Assembly (NCBI GenBank): GCA_963555705.1
Contig: OY743169.1
Location: 45,992,124 to 46,056,123, forward strand
DNA: 64,000 bases
Reading direction: 5' to 3'
Origin: Ligustrum vulgare
Taxonomy: Eukaryota > Streptophyta > Magnoliopsida > Lamiales > Oleaceae
Below the pieces are notes generated by a model. The model ran no database searches and was not told the origin of the DNA. It was given only the letters and a program-made list of their open reading frames with translations. The number at the start of each line of letters is the position of its first letter. The stretch's first letter is position 1. Shown here in pieces: positions 1-11,445 of the stretch. The position numbers were made by a program, and so were the translations under genes.

Positions 1-159
1 CCCAACATGTAAAGATCAAGAAATATTCATGGGTATACAAATTTTTCAATTTTTTGTTGTTGTAATTTTCGTTTTTTTTTCCTTTTTTTGTTTTTTTTGT
101 TTTTTGAGTATGAAGAACAACATCAATACAAGAATATAAAGGATAGATTTACCTAATTA

Positions 160-178
160 GAGCCAAGTTCTGATACCA
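160..178 (-). other. Primer-binding site of a minus-strand LTR element
   Basis: Read on the minus strand the site is TGGTATCAGAACTTGGCTC. The first ten bases match the initiator-methionine tRNA site used by many plant retrotransposons. It lies two bases beyond the CA end of the LTR at 181-658. Positions 1-159 beyond it are AT-rich with T-tracts, and I see no gene there. Confidence 0.7.
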
Positions 179-180
179 AA

Positions 181-658
181 TGATGCGAACCCATTTGGTG
201 TTTGGACCAAAATTTCCACAACAATTTGAAATCAACCAAAGAAAGCTAAAATGGTAAAATAAGTTATGAAACACCATAACTCAAGTTTATCCCAACCAAA
301 ATTCAAATGTTAAATAACTTAACCCAATGGATGAAGACCAAACAAATTTCAAGGTGGTGGAAATAAAAAACAGCAAAAAAATAATATACTCAAAATATAG
401 TTGATTAACTTCCAAAGATTACAAGGTAAAGACCCAAAGGAGTCTCTCAAGACCAAGCACAATGAGCATTCAAGTTATTTATAGGGTTTGAGGTATGTTT
501 CCTGTTTATAGTACAAAATTGAGAGAAATAAAGAAATCCGGAAAATAAACAAAAATCTCGCAAAATTTGGGTCCAGTTGAACTGTGTGATCGCGTAGGGA
601 TAGTTCTCATGGCCGCTCGCTATTTTAACCACGTGGGCGCTTGGTTGGATTTTCAACA
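181..658 (-). mobile_element. LTR of a gypsy-like retrotransposon
   Basis: On the minus strand this 478-bp block starts TGTTGAAAATCC and ends GGGTTCGCATCA, so it has the TG...CA form of an LTR. A TATAAATA box lies about two fifths of the way in, a usual place for an LTR promoter. A primer-binding site follows its 3' end, and a pol-like tail precedes its 5' end. A lone LTR with coding tail on one side and primer site on the other suggests a tandem or recombined element. A degenerate GATCGCGT palindrome lies at about 588-596. Confidence 0.65.
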
Positions 659-850
659 CTTGATTTTTGTCTCCAACTCGATTTTTGGCTCTTTTTTTGA
701 CTTAATCACTTTGTTTAGCCTCAAATCTTGACCCTCTTTGGCATCGAATCTCGTCATGGGTCCCACCGGCATGTGTATCGAGATTTGAATTTCTTGGATC
801 TCATCACATAAGGAAGCGCATTGTTTAAGATTTTCAATTATTTGTTTCAT
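659..850 (-). pseudogene. Gypsy polyprotein C-terminal tail
   Basis: The minus-strand reading contains HMPVGPMTRFDAKEG followed by a Lys/Glu-rich tail. The GPMTR motif is typical of the extreme C-terminus of plant Ty3/gypsy polyproteins, just after integrase and before the 3' LTR. It runs straight into the LTR at 658, as expected. No integrase core is visible upstream, so only about 65 residues remain. The call rests on one short motif and its position. Confidence 0.5.
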
Positions 851-859
851 GGAGTTTTG

Positions 860-2160
860 GTATTAGCATAATAATAATAATCAAGTAACTTGCTTGTGAT
901 TGGTAACCGAATTTTCTGGTAATAAAAATAAAAGATAGACAATGTTGTGTGTGGACTATGGAAAAAATGATGTTAGTTTAGTAATTGCATTAAATATGAC
1001 ATTTTCTGTTTGTGTTTTCATCACGTTCAATGTAGATCCCTTAGTTTTCCAAATGTCGAGAAAAATTGTCTATCTCGACAATTAGACAAAAATATCTAAT
1101 GTCAATATTAATTTGCATTTGTGGTCTACTCAATTTTTCATGACGCCATGGAACTAACGTAATTTTGTCACTTAATTTCTTTTGGAAATTTTAATTTGGA
1201 TGTGATCGTGTATTAGATTACCTTCACATAGGAGTCATTGTATTCGATTATTATTTGCTCGCTTGAAAATGATGAAATTTGTATTTAGTTCGTGTTTTTT
1301 CTATTCTCAGGCATGCATTGGTCTACTAATATTACATTTCCAATAGCTTTATACACCTGTTGAGAAAAAATTCTCAATCTCCACAGATGAGTTCTGAAAT
1401 TCTCGACAATTATTCATATTTCCTCCATCCATTAGTCATTCGATACTTGTAAAGGACTGCAAAGGGCCATCCTTATAGACTTTGGAGACATTGGCACTGA
1501 TTCATTCCATTTGACACCTATGGACCCTCAACCTGCCCCAGATTCTATCCTACGAACATGCAAAAATGAACAATCAAGTTTGAGCATGTCCCTTAATTGT
1601 GATGAGGTAAATGAATTTCCGTTGGTGCAAGAGAAAAAATTCAATGAAAAATTTGACATTTCACATCTAAGATTTTTGCTCAGTTAGAAGTGGTTGAGAA
1701 CAAGGTGAATGAAGGATTCTTTTAGGCGAATGACTTTTTGAACAGTAAGTGTACGTCAATAGAGAAGCATTTGAATGAGTTGGGAGTCAGAGTTGGAGGA
1801 AATGCTACCTTGACAGAGGTCTACAACATGTTAATTTTATAGTTGAGCAAGTAGATGATCTGAAAGAGTATTTAATAAATAACATTCGTAGCATGAGCCC
1901 ATTCATGAGGACCATCCACTGAAGACTATGGCATTCCTAGAGACGAGCCTCTTTGTGATCCAGGTAGTTTTGTTAACTTACATTTTTCATTTCAATTATT
2001 AAATAATGTAAATTTAGTTGATAAAGATTAATAACACTCGATGCATTTTTGGTAGTTTCAAATCAAGGATTAGAGCGTCAAGCCACTCAAGAGGACCTAG
2101 TGACTGATGAATTATGTAGTCCAATGCACACAACTAATTGGAAGCAATTATATTCCAAAA
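860..2160. other. Unassigned AT-rich region
   Basis: No coherent gene is visible. Short plus-strand readings at about 1500-2160 have coding-like composition but are cut by stops and match nothing I recognise. They could be old transposon coding sequence. Confidence 0.5.
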
Positions 2161-2195
<35 letters not shown>

Positions 2196-2243
2196 ATGTA
2201 TGTATGTATGTATGTATGTATGTATGTATGTATGTATGTATAT
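2161..2243 (+). repeat. Compound microsatellite (TG)n(TATG)n
   Basis: Nine TG units run directly into about sixteen TATG units. A plus-strand open frame crosses it only because the 4-bp unit leaves three reading frames free of stops. It is a simple repeat, not a coding domain. Confidence 0.97.
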
Positions 2244-3439
2244 GAAAGTGTGATTCTATGGATTGATACATCTTTAGTTGTGAATGAGGAACGTGATGCC
2301 AGAGTTGATGAAAATATAGGAGCGACGGTGGTGTATGAGGCTCCGAGCGCTGTGGAGCATATTGGTATGATGCATATAAATTTGCTCCATATTCATGGGA
2401 TGTTGTTCACGGTGCTTAATGATATATGTTCATTGCTATGAAATTTTACTTTTGTTGTTAATATCATATGATCAAATTTTCAGTAGATGCACGTGCTCCC
2501 AATATGGACGGGACATCTATAGAACAAGAGGACGTGCCCCCCAACAATCGTAGAGGAAGTGGAGGTTGACAATTCTGGTACAATGAGAAAACGTAGTTCC
2601 ACCCGCACTAGAGAACCATCGGTCAATACACATACATCTTTCATGAGAACTGGAAGAATGTGTTCTAAGAAATGAGTGTCCATGTCTGACAAAAAATTTT
2701 AAGTTTATGATGGTTATTTTATTTTTCATTTCATTGGTTAGTTCAAGGGGTTCAAAAATAACAACTGATCTTTCAATGTTTTTGCTAATATATATGTGGT
2801 ATCAAACTCTATAATAGGAAATCATGTCCACCTTTTTTTGTTGTTGGAGATATATGTTGTTTTTGTAGTATATGTTGGTGCTTTACCCATATTTTTATAT
2901 TTTTAACCAACATGTAATATTATTTTTCAATTTAAAGCATTCTATTATTCATGGGGATTGTGCATTGTTATTAATAAACTACAATTTAAAAATGTCATTC
3001 CTACATACTATAATCAGCTAATTAATTTTGCTTTAAGGTAGTTGACAACATTAATTGATCAAAATTCCATTCATTACCTCTATATAAAACCCAACTTAGT
3101 AAGATTGTGATTTTAGGACAAGTAGATTTAGGCTCTAGGTTTATGTAAGGTGGAAGTATGGTATTTTTGTTTGTTAAGAAGCTGTTGATCATTTTTGTTC
3201 AAGGTCAGTGATGTTTAGTATACCAATATTAAGAATTTTCGAAAATTGTAGAAACTAAATGTCCAAATCGATGGTTCACAAAATATTTATGAAATGTAAT
3301 ATATTTTAGCCCCAGTACAAATTGATTGTATTATGACAACATAATTGCATTAGTATACATCAACCAATGAAAACCAAGTTAACAACATAATTACATACAT
3401 CAGTCCAAAAGAAACTTACCAAAATACATAACTTTAATG
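2244..3439. other. Unassigned region
   Basis: Short degenerate open frames lie at 2270-2690. The rest (2700-3439) is AT-rich and shows no gene or clear repeat. It lies beside a deleted Mutator-like transposase and may be part of the same old element, but no termini could be found. Confidence 0.4.
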
Positions 3440-3994
3440 TGAAGTAAAGAACTAACTGTCACTTCTCCCAATTGGATTAGTACATGTCACACAATCATAT
3501 CCTACATGCCCACATCTAAAATATTTCCTGAATTCAGCGTTTGACTCGAATTAGGATCTCTTACTTTGTGTTGGTGTCCTACCTCGTAGTCTATGTACGC
3601 TTAGTGGGAATATTGGAACAGAACGAATATGTGGTGGTACGTTCCAGTCAACTTCATTTCCCAGAGGAAATATCACCTCACATATGCACCTTTCCAATAC
3701 TCGACTATGTAATATAGGGAGCATAATTTGTACATCGACGTACCACGGGAGCATATGGCCTATTTGGATCGTCTAATCTCCTCAGTATGTGTTCGACTAC
3801 AATAGGCTTTAAGCATATGGCCTATTTGGAAGCCTAATATTCAACCTTTGAATTAGTCCTTCCACTGTGATATCGTTAAACACTACAATAGACGTAGTTT
3901 CATTTCCTCGCCACTTCCATTCATCAGCTAAGTGCATAAAATGTCCATTATGCGTGACAAATAATCTCAAATTATCACTCGTTCCTAAAAACAC
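3440..3994 (-). pseudogene. Internally deleted Mutator-like transposase
   Basis: Two minus-strand pieces remain. The upstream piece (3994-3809) reads as an N-terminal segment with WKWRGNETTSIVVFND. The downstream piece (3754-3440) holds IFPLGNEVDWNVPPHIRS followed by RGRTPTQ and a cysteine-rich YFRCGHVGYDCVTC stretch. That order (Pro-rich linker, then CCHC knuckle) is what Mutator-like transposases of plants have at their C-terminus. The DDE catalytic core between the pieces is missing, and stops break the rest. The family call is from memory of the motif order and no termini were found. Confidence 0.55.
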
Positions 3995-4867
3995 TTCAGA
4001 TACCTGACTTTCATATCATAACTATACAACCACACATACATTCGTCTGTAATAATGCATGGTGTACTGTGTTAACTAACAGTTCAACTGTCGGTGTCGAC
4101 ATTTGAAATCTGTCAATTCAACATATGACTCATCGAAATCGACAGCTCGCACTGCATGACTGTGCTTTAAATGCAAGAGTTTCTATCAAAGTCTTCATCA
4201 GCAATTAATGTTATTCATCAATGTTCAACTATCAAATGACAAAATATGATAAAAAATTGATTTATGGTATGAAAAATATTACAATAACAGAGAATCTTCT
4301 TACATTTATGAGGAAATATAGGTTGTTATCCTAGTTCAAATCAATGTTCCTAAAAAAACCCAATTAATTTTAAGAATGAATTATTTAACTTCAAAATAGT
4401 TAGTGCAACATAAAAAGGTATAGCAGATTGAAAATGCTTACCTCTTCAAATGGAATGCTGAGCCCCAAATTCTATATTCTTTAAGTTTCAATGGAGATGG
4501 AGGAAAAATAATAAAAATATCGAGTATAAATTACTAATTATTAAAATAACAATTTTTTACTATTGCATTTTTAATTTATTTTTGAGAATTAATTTTTTTC
4601 TATCCATTGATTTCTTGTGAGATGTGATGCACTTCTAATCAAGTATTAATGGCTTTATCATTATAATCATAAAATTTCTCAAAAGTGGGGTGATGGGCCA
4701 CACTAAACATTCAAGCCCAAAATTTGTCAGATTTAGCATCTTTTGAGAAAGTGTCAAGTTTTGAGTACATTATGCATTGTAGTATCATATATGCAAAATT
4801 CTCTATATTATTTTGTAGTTCCGCACTACTGTGTAATTAAAAAAAGGCAATATACTTGTTTGAGACC
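3995..4867. other. Unassigned AT-rich region
   Basis: No open frame, tandem repeat or clear terminal repeat was seen. It may be the 5' side of the Mutator-like relic. Confidence 0.4.
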
Positions 4868-5705
4868 CATTAATATTAATACTATTTGTAATATTACATA
4901 ATTTCATTTCATTCTCCATTTTAGAAAATACCAGGTTTTAGGAGAGAGAAAGTATTTTTTTTATTAGTTTGATTAATTAAGGGAACCTTATATTTATGAA
5001 TGTTGGAGAGAGAATGTAGTTAATAATTAATTTAATTAATTATTGTAACTTTAATTTTAGGAATGTTGTTTACATTTAAAATAGACTAATATTATGAAAG
5101 TTACATTTAATCAAATAAAAACATTACTACATGAGACATTACAAATTTTGAAGTGATCACTAAGCATTACAGATGCAATAATAAAATGTATTTATTACTA
5201 AATGAGACATTACTATCTTGTAACTTAGGGTTGCTATATAATTTTGTTGGCATAAATCATATCTCTCGTGTAATGACATTACATTACATGTATTGTAATG
5301 ATCGGTAATGAAATATCACATAGTACATTCATAATCTTAATTACGTGTGACATTACATAAAATGTAATTAATGTTGTAATATAATCATGTAGCATTAAAT
5401 CATACCTTGTTGGAATATAATCCCTTAGTATTAACGGAATTAAACTTCATTACACAGATTGTAATACTACATAACTAAGTATTACAGAGTACATTACATA
5501 TTGTGTATGTTATTGATGATATATATAAACTCATTTTAATATAATTATGTACGAATTATACTTTATTACATGAATTGTAATACTCAGTAATCACTTCAAA
5601 TGCATATCATTTAATAATAAATTGTACATCATTAAGACATATGTTATATTTAGTTATCAATTCAAATTTGTAATGTCCCATGTAGTAATATTTTTATTTG
5701 ATTAA

Positions 5706-7823
5706 CTAGTATCACACCCTTGCGTTGCACGGGAGAACAATATGAAATGATTTTAGTATAAATATAATTTCAAAATAGAAAAAAAAAATTGGACATACAT
5801 TTTGCTTTGATTAATGATAAAAACTGTCAACAAATACTAAAAGTAAAAATGAATTAGAATTCTCATAAATTTTGAAAAACCTCTTTAGATACTAAATTGT
5901 ACACACCTATATGATGCAGGGAAGTTTTTATAGATAAAACATATTTGAACAATTGTTCATACATAAATTAAATAATGCAAATTTTGAAACCTCTACATAG
6001 AATAAATAAAAAAAAATTCCAAATATTTTTTATTATAGTTTATGGTTGTCCACACCTGTTTGATGCAGGTGAGTTGTTATAGAAAAAATTTATTTTAAAC
6101 AATTGCTCAAACTTAAATTAAATAATGCAATTTTTTAAATCTATATTGCATAGAATAAATAAATAAATAAAAATTGTTCAAATATTTTTTACTGCCGTGA
6201 ATAGAAATAATAACTCTCAAAATATTATGATTTACAAAAAACAAAGTAATTGTAACAAATTAAATATACGTGATCCTATATTTAAATGAATGTAACAAAT
6301 TAAGAAATATTGACAATGCACGAAAGTAAAAATCAACTCAAAATTTGGGATGCGCGAAAGTAAAATTCAATCCAAGAAACCCTTCCCTACGCATAATTAA
6401 TTTTAATTTTTTTTTAAATATGATGTATTTAATTGAATGTAATTAAATGAATATTTAATTATATGTCAATAAGTTTAAAAGAAAAAAAGAAAATTATTAC
6501 TGAAAATCTAAATTAAATATATGAAAATCTATTTGATGTTATTTAAGAGTATTTGAAACGGTTAAAAAGTAGTGAATCTTTTTTGAATTTATGTGTAATA
6601 TTATTTTATTCATAAATGTGTGGTTGAAAAGAAGAAATAAAAAAAATGTATTTAAAATTTAAAGGGTCCAAAAAGGGGCTATAGCAATTGTACCACAAAT
6701 ATATCAACTCGATTTCTGAATTTAACTTTCAATTAAAAAAATAACTTTTTAAAAAACTTTTGAATTACAAAATTAGGTTCATACAATATATGTGGAAGAC
6801 TCAACTTATATATTATCTTTATGGTCGACGCTTTTCTTTTTATATACTGTTTTTCATCACATTCTTCCCAAAAAGATATGTACGATAGATTTTTTTTGTA
6901 TATTTTGATTTTTTAAGCATTAATTATTAATTTCAAGTGTTTTCCTAAAAAATAATCATTAGTTTTAATAAATATTATTACTTTAATTTGTTTTAATTTC
7001 TTCATATTGTCAATTTCTTTATTCATAATATTACATTATTATTTTAATATTTTAATAAAAATTGTTGATCGATCAATTGTTCAATAAAAATTATATGAAC
7101 TAATTGTTAAAATCTGGAATATATATTTTGCATATTATAGTTATTTAAGTTTATATTAAAAAATAGACAATGAACATAATCAGTAAATAAATAAAAATAA
7201 TGTCAAAATGAATGAATTAATCGAAATCTTAAGTTGTAAAAATCAACACAACTTAGTTGAATTTACTTTAAAAAATCGTATATTTATTATTTGTTTTAAT
7301 TTGATAAAAAAAAAAAAAACTTGAATTGAAATTAATCATCTGTAACTAAATTGACTTTAGTTAACGAGTTATTTATAGTATTATAGGACTTAAATGATAT
7401 AATTTATAATAAGATATTGTGGAAAAGTAAAAAAATATAAAATAAAACTTTTACATTTGATCGTTGAGACAATTTTACGAATGATGTGTTTACAATTTGC
7501 TCTCACTTGTTAGTTTGTATTAAACTTCTCATTGAGATCTTATATTTAACATCCTTATTACATATTTCTTAATTTCAAAATAATACAGTAATTATAAAAA
7601 AATAATAACAATAATTATTAAAAAAATACTTTATACATTAAAAAAATAACACATTGATGTCATTAATAGCACAACACGGATGCGTATGCTAATGACATTA
7701 ATGGCACATGTACCATAATATTTGCTAAAATATTTAATACACTATTTTTATTATTATTTTGACAGAAAACTATGTGCGAATTTTGGTGATAGTTATTCTA
7801 CTTTAATATATAGTAAGTATAGA
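5706..7823 (-). mobile_element. Non-autonomous Helitron
   Basis: On the minus strand it starts TCTATACTTACTATATAT and ends in a short hairpin (CCCGTGCAACGCAAGGG, one mismatch in the stem), a 9-base spacer and CTAG. It sits between host A and T, the Helitron target. The other arm of the surrounding inverted repeat is an uninterrupted copy of the site (about 5100-5110), which confirms both ends to the base. No Rep/helicase coding is present, so it must have moved with proteins from elsewhere. Confidence 0.88.
5895..6190. repeat. Two tandem units of about 145 bp near the Helitron 3' end
   Basis: The units begin at about 5898 (ACACACCTATATGATGCAGG) and 6050 (CCACACCTGTTTGATGCAGG) and end in AATAAATAAA tracts. 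They diverge by scattered substitutions. Short tandem arrays near one end are common in non-autonomous Helitrons. Confidence 0.7.
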
Positions 7824-8227
7824 TTGTAACTTACCCAATTATTAATCTATTTTAAATGTAAATCACATTTCTAAAATGAAAGTTACCATTTAATTAAGTC
7901 AATTATTAATTACATTCTCTCTTCAACATCCTAAATATAAGGTTTCATAATAATTAAAGGATAATTATATTAATACTACATTTTTTTGTTAAGAGCACCA
8001 CAATTAAATTGCAATGCTAATCCTTAATTTATATTAATTTTTGTACTTATACCTCTTAACTTTTTTATCTCATTTTTATCATTGATTTCTATTAATTAGT
8101 ACAGTTTATCATGCTAATGATGGCTAAAGAATTTTTAGGAGTAAAAGAAATTTTATTTTTTATTTACATCTCTTATCTTATATTTAAATAAGCGAGATAA
8201 ACAATAATTGCAAGAATTCAAAAATTA

Positions 8228-9061
8228 GGTGGCGTTCTGTTTGTATTTTATTTTGTATTTTCATTTTTGAAAATGTTTTGTGTTTTGTGTTTTCATTTTT
8301 GTTTTCAAATTTGCTGAAAACGCGTTTGGTTTGTCATTTCTGAAAACTGTTTTTGAAAATGAAAAGTTGGAAAACACGTTCATTTTGAAATTTTGCAAAA
8401 ACATTATTTAAACTATTTTTAATTAATTTGCTAGCAGAATACTACTAACTCCAACTCAAATTTCTTTTCACAATACACTAAAAATATGGTTACATGAAAC
8501 ACACTAATATGAGCATTAAGAGTCTATATTAACACAGCTTGGTCAGGTTCGGGACTTGAGAAAGCTCTACTTCTATTAAAATCCAGAAAATGCAAGTTCT
8601 TTCAAAACCAACAGAGTCCATTTATTATTGCATTTTTTGAAATATAACAACAAGAATTCTCATTTAATTTTTTTTTGTAATGTTGATATTGAATTCAATA
8701 AAACTTTATTTAAACTAAGTTCCAAGTTAGGATAATTCTCAAAAAAAAAAAAAAAAAAATCTTTATTTAGGCTTAGTTCCAAGCTAGGATAATTCTAAAA
8801 AAAATAATAAAAAAATAAAAACTTTATATTAAGCTTAGTTCTAAGTTAAGATAATTCTATTAAAAAAAAAAAATTCTCAAAACGCGTTTTTCGCGTTTTG
8901 GACATTTTTTGTCGAAATACACACAAAACGCCCAAAACGATGTTTCGGACGTTTTCCGTTTTGTGTACAATTTTTTTTTTTTTTTTTTCCAAAATGCGTT
9001 TTCGAAAATGGTAAAGAGAACGCGTTTTTAACATTTTCGAAAATAAAAACAGAAAACGACC
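8228..9061. mobile_element. Tourist-like MITE (PIF/Harbinger)
   Basis: The element begins GGTGGCGTTCTGTTTG and ends, read inward, GGTCGTTTTCTGTTTT, followed on both sides by GAAAATG-rich subterminal repeats. It is flanked by TTA at 8225-8227 and 9062-9064, the three-base target of PIF/Harbinger elements. It holds an internal triplicated segment and long A/T tracts. A short minus-strand frame in it is chance. Confidence 0.82.
8697..8866. repeat. Three tandem units of about 60-65 bp inside the Tourist MITE
   Basis: Each unit reads ACTTTAT(T)T..AGTTC.AAG.TAGGATAATTCT followed by an A-tract of variable length. Copies start at about 8702, 8760 and 8819. The A-tract lengths differ most, which fits replication slippage. 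Confidence 0.8.
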
Positions 9062-9392
9062 TTAAAACAGCAAAGAGAATAGGAGCTTATTTTTTCCAAT
9101 GTAAGAGATTTTTTGAAATAAAACTATCAATAGAGATAAGATATATTAATTAATTAATTAATGATTAAAGATAAAAATGCGACAAAAAACAATAAGAGAA
9201 TAATTGTCAAAATAAGCAAAACAATAAGGACATTTATTGTAATTAAAATATGGTGTCATTAACAATAACTGTGGTGTGAATATAATTTTCCATAATCAAA
9301 TTAATAAAAAGCACTCTATTATGAAATTCGGTATTTTTTTAAAAATGGGGAATGAAATTATGTAATATTTTAAATATTATTAATATTATGTA

Positions 9393-9739
9393 TTTTTTTA
9401 AATGAGAATGAAGAAGTATTGTATAGTTTAAATATTCCATAAAATCATATTATACGTGAATTGAAAAAAAAAAAAAAAAAAAAAACCTCTATTTTTAACC
9501 ACACCTTCTCTTAAAAATCACATTTTATAACACCGATGTGAACTCTAAAACGGGCTGTATTTATCATTCACCTTAGCTGGCGCAAAAATGATATCATCAC
9601 CCACAAAACAAAGATCAGCGGTTTATTAAAAGAAGCATGATCCTCCACCCGTGAGACCGGCTGTGTAAGAACAAAGAGATTATGCGTGACCCTTTAGCCT
9701 CAATCTTCCAAATTAGGCTCAAACAAGGCATCATAAACC
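9393..9739 (+). promoter_or_regulatory. Presumed promoter and 5' UTR of the gene at 9740
   Basis: A 21-base A-tract ends near 9485. After it the composition shifts to less AT-rich, UTR-like sequence (about 9540-9739). No unambiguous TATA box or transcription start can be fixed by eye. The assignment depends on the start codon at 9740 being right. Confidence 0.35.
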
Positions 9740-11355
9740 ATGACGGATTCAGGTTGATCGTCTAACTGTTGTCGATTGCATCGTCGAGCCAACTCCTCTG
9801 GATTCATTGCTATCATAGACAGGAAAGTCCCGGTCAAGAGGAACCACCGCTTTTGGGGTTGCAGAGAGAATTTCTACATTGCGACAAATATCAATTACAT
9901 TTTATTCACTCCAATTTCAGGTATTTTTTTATTTTTATTTTTTGTCTTTCTTTGAATTGAATTAATCTTCAGATTACTAAAATCTGCAATTTTTGATCCG
10001 AGATATTTGTGATTTAGTCATTTCATTTTTGGTTTTCTGTCTTAAACTGTAAAGCTAGACTTCTGGTTTTCAGGTTGATTTGGAACTTGATAATAAGGAA
10101 TTTTATGAAATTTCATTTTTATGTTTTGGGAATTTTTGTGACGGGATTAATCAACTGAAGGCAGTAAAATAAAAATTTTGCTGATTCTTGTGTCCATTAT
10201 AGAGTTGCAGGAAATTTATACATGATGATCAGAATCCCCAGTAGACGGAAAAAAAATGCTAATTCTCTTATGAAGTGGTAGAACAACAGAAGTCGTCCAG
10301 TCTATTGATATTATAGTCCAAGAAAAGATCAACGACCATTTCCACAATTTTAAGGGATCCACAATTTCCAGGGAAAACTGACCCTCAGTTCACATGAGAA
10401 CTGAACATGATTTTTCAGTTATAGGACCTTATTAGGAAATTCAGTTTCACATTAAAAACATTCTATATTGCACTTTTCTGTTAAGAATATTATGCTTGCA
10501 CTCATTGCTGTCTCTGTTCTGCATGGCACTGTGGGGATTTCGCAAGGGCATCTTTCGTGTCTTATTGGTTTTCCATGAATTCGAAGTCCCAGGCTTAATT
10601 TAAAGCCAGCAAAACATAGCTTAAATCTGTTCATCCTTTGTCATTATGGTTGAACCATATCTTCAACTACTTATTTTTTGGAACTAGAAATAAACTCTTT
10701 TCGTTTGAACACTTCAAATTATTTGAGATAAATTCAATTATGTTTCTTTTCCCACTTGCTTTACCGATCAATCAATATCTATTTCTATCTCTGTTCTCCT
10801 TACGATTATTATTATCAATCAGTTATTTCTCTTTTGAGTCTATCAAATAGTCTTCTCACTAATAACTAAAGAAAAGTTTCAGATTTTACGTTTGATATTA
10901 GGCAGAGGCACTAATTTGTCAAACCAACGAGTGCCGTTTCTATATATGGCGTTATACATTCATCTTATTTTTCCACATTTCATGCATAAATTGCAGTTTT
11001 GATTACCTTGACGATCCATATAGATATCCATTGGGAGAAAAAAAAAAAAAATTCTTATTGACACCCTGGTACTAAATTGTGAACATTTTGGATCATTGAT
11101 ATGCTAAATTTTGGTAGGGTTTGTTGCAGTGATGGGGAAGTTCTCAAAATTGTGTTCAAGAAAATGTATGTCAGTAATACAGTGTAGAATTCAATGTAGA
11201 GGACAGTTAAGCAAAATCTAGAGTGTTGCTTTGAATGGGAAATATTAGATCCTGCAATCTTGTGCTAGTACATTTTATAGTACATTTTATTAACCAATTC
11301 CAAACTTTGAGCTTTTTAAGAAATTAATTTATGCACCAAGGAATCGCACAAGCTC

Positions 11356-11445
<90 letters not shown>

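Larger units (their letters stand above)
7959..9291. mobile_element. Mutator-like MITE interrupted by a Tourist MITE
   Basis: The ends are imperfect inverted repeats: GGATAATTATATT on the left against GGAAAATTATATT read inward from the right, with similarity running on for about 70 bp. It is flanked by 9-bp copies ATAATTAAA (7950-7958) and ATAATCAAA (9292-9300), one mismatch. A 9-bp duplication is the Mutator-like mark. The intact arm of the surrounding element shows the unfilled site. About 500 bp belong to this element and 834 bp to the Tourist insertion within it. It has no coding capacity. Confidence 0.8.
4868..9392. mobile_element. Inverted-repeat (foldback-like) element, carrying three later insertions
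   Basis: The left arm at about 4868-5153 is repeated in reverse on the right as 5667-5705, 7824-7958 and 9292-9392. The right arm is cut by a Helitron and by a Mutator-like MITE. Without these insertions the element is about 1.1 kb. The centre (5154-5666) is also partly palindromic and rich in ATTAC/GTAAT. No coding capacity is present. The outermost bases and target duplication could not be fixed, so the ends are approximate. Superfamily is unclear; a MITE or foldback is most likely. Confidence 0.65.

Noticed and set aside
2049..2441. 130-aa open frame on the plus strand
   Set aside because: Its middle is translation of the TG/TATG microsatellite and the flanks match no family.
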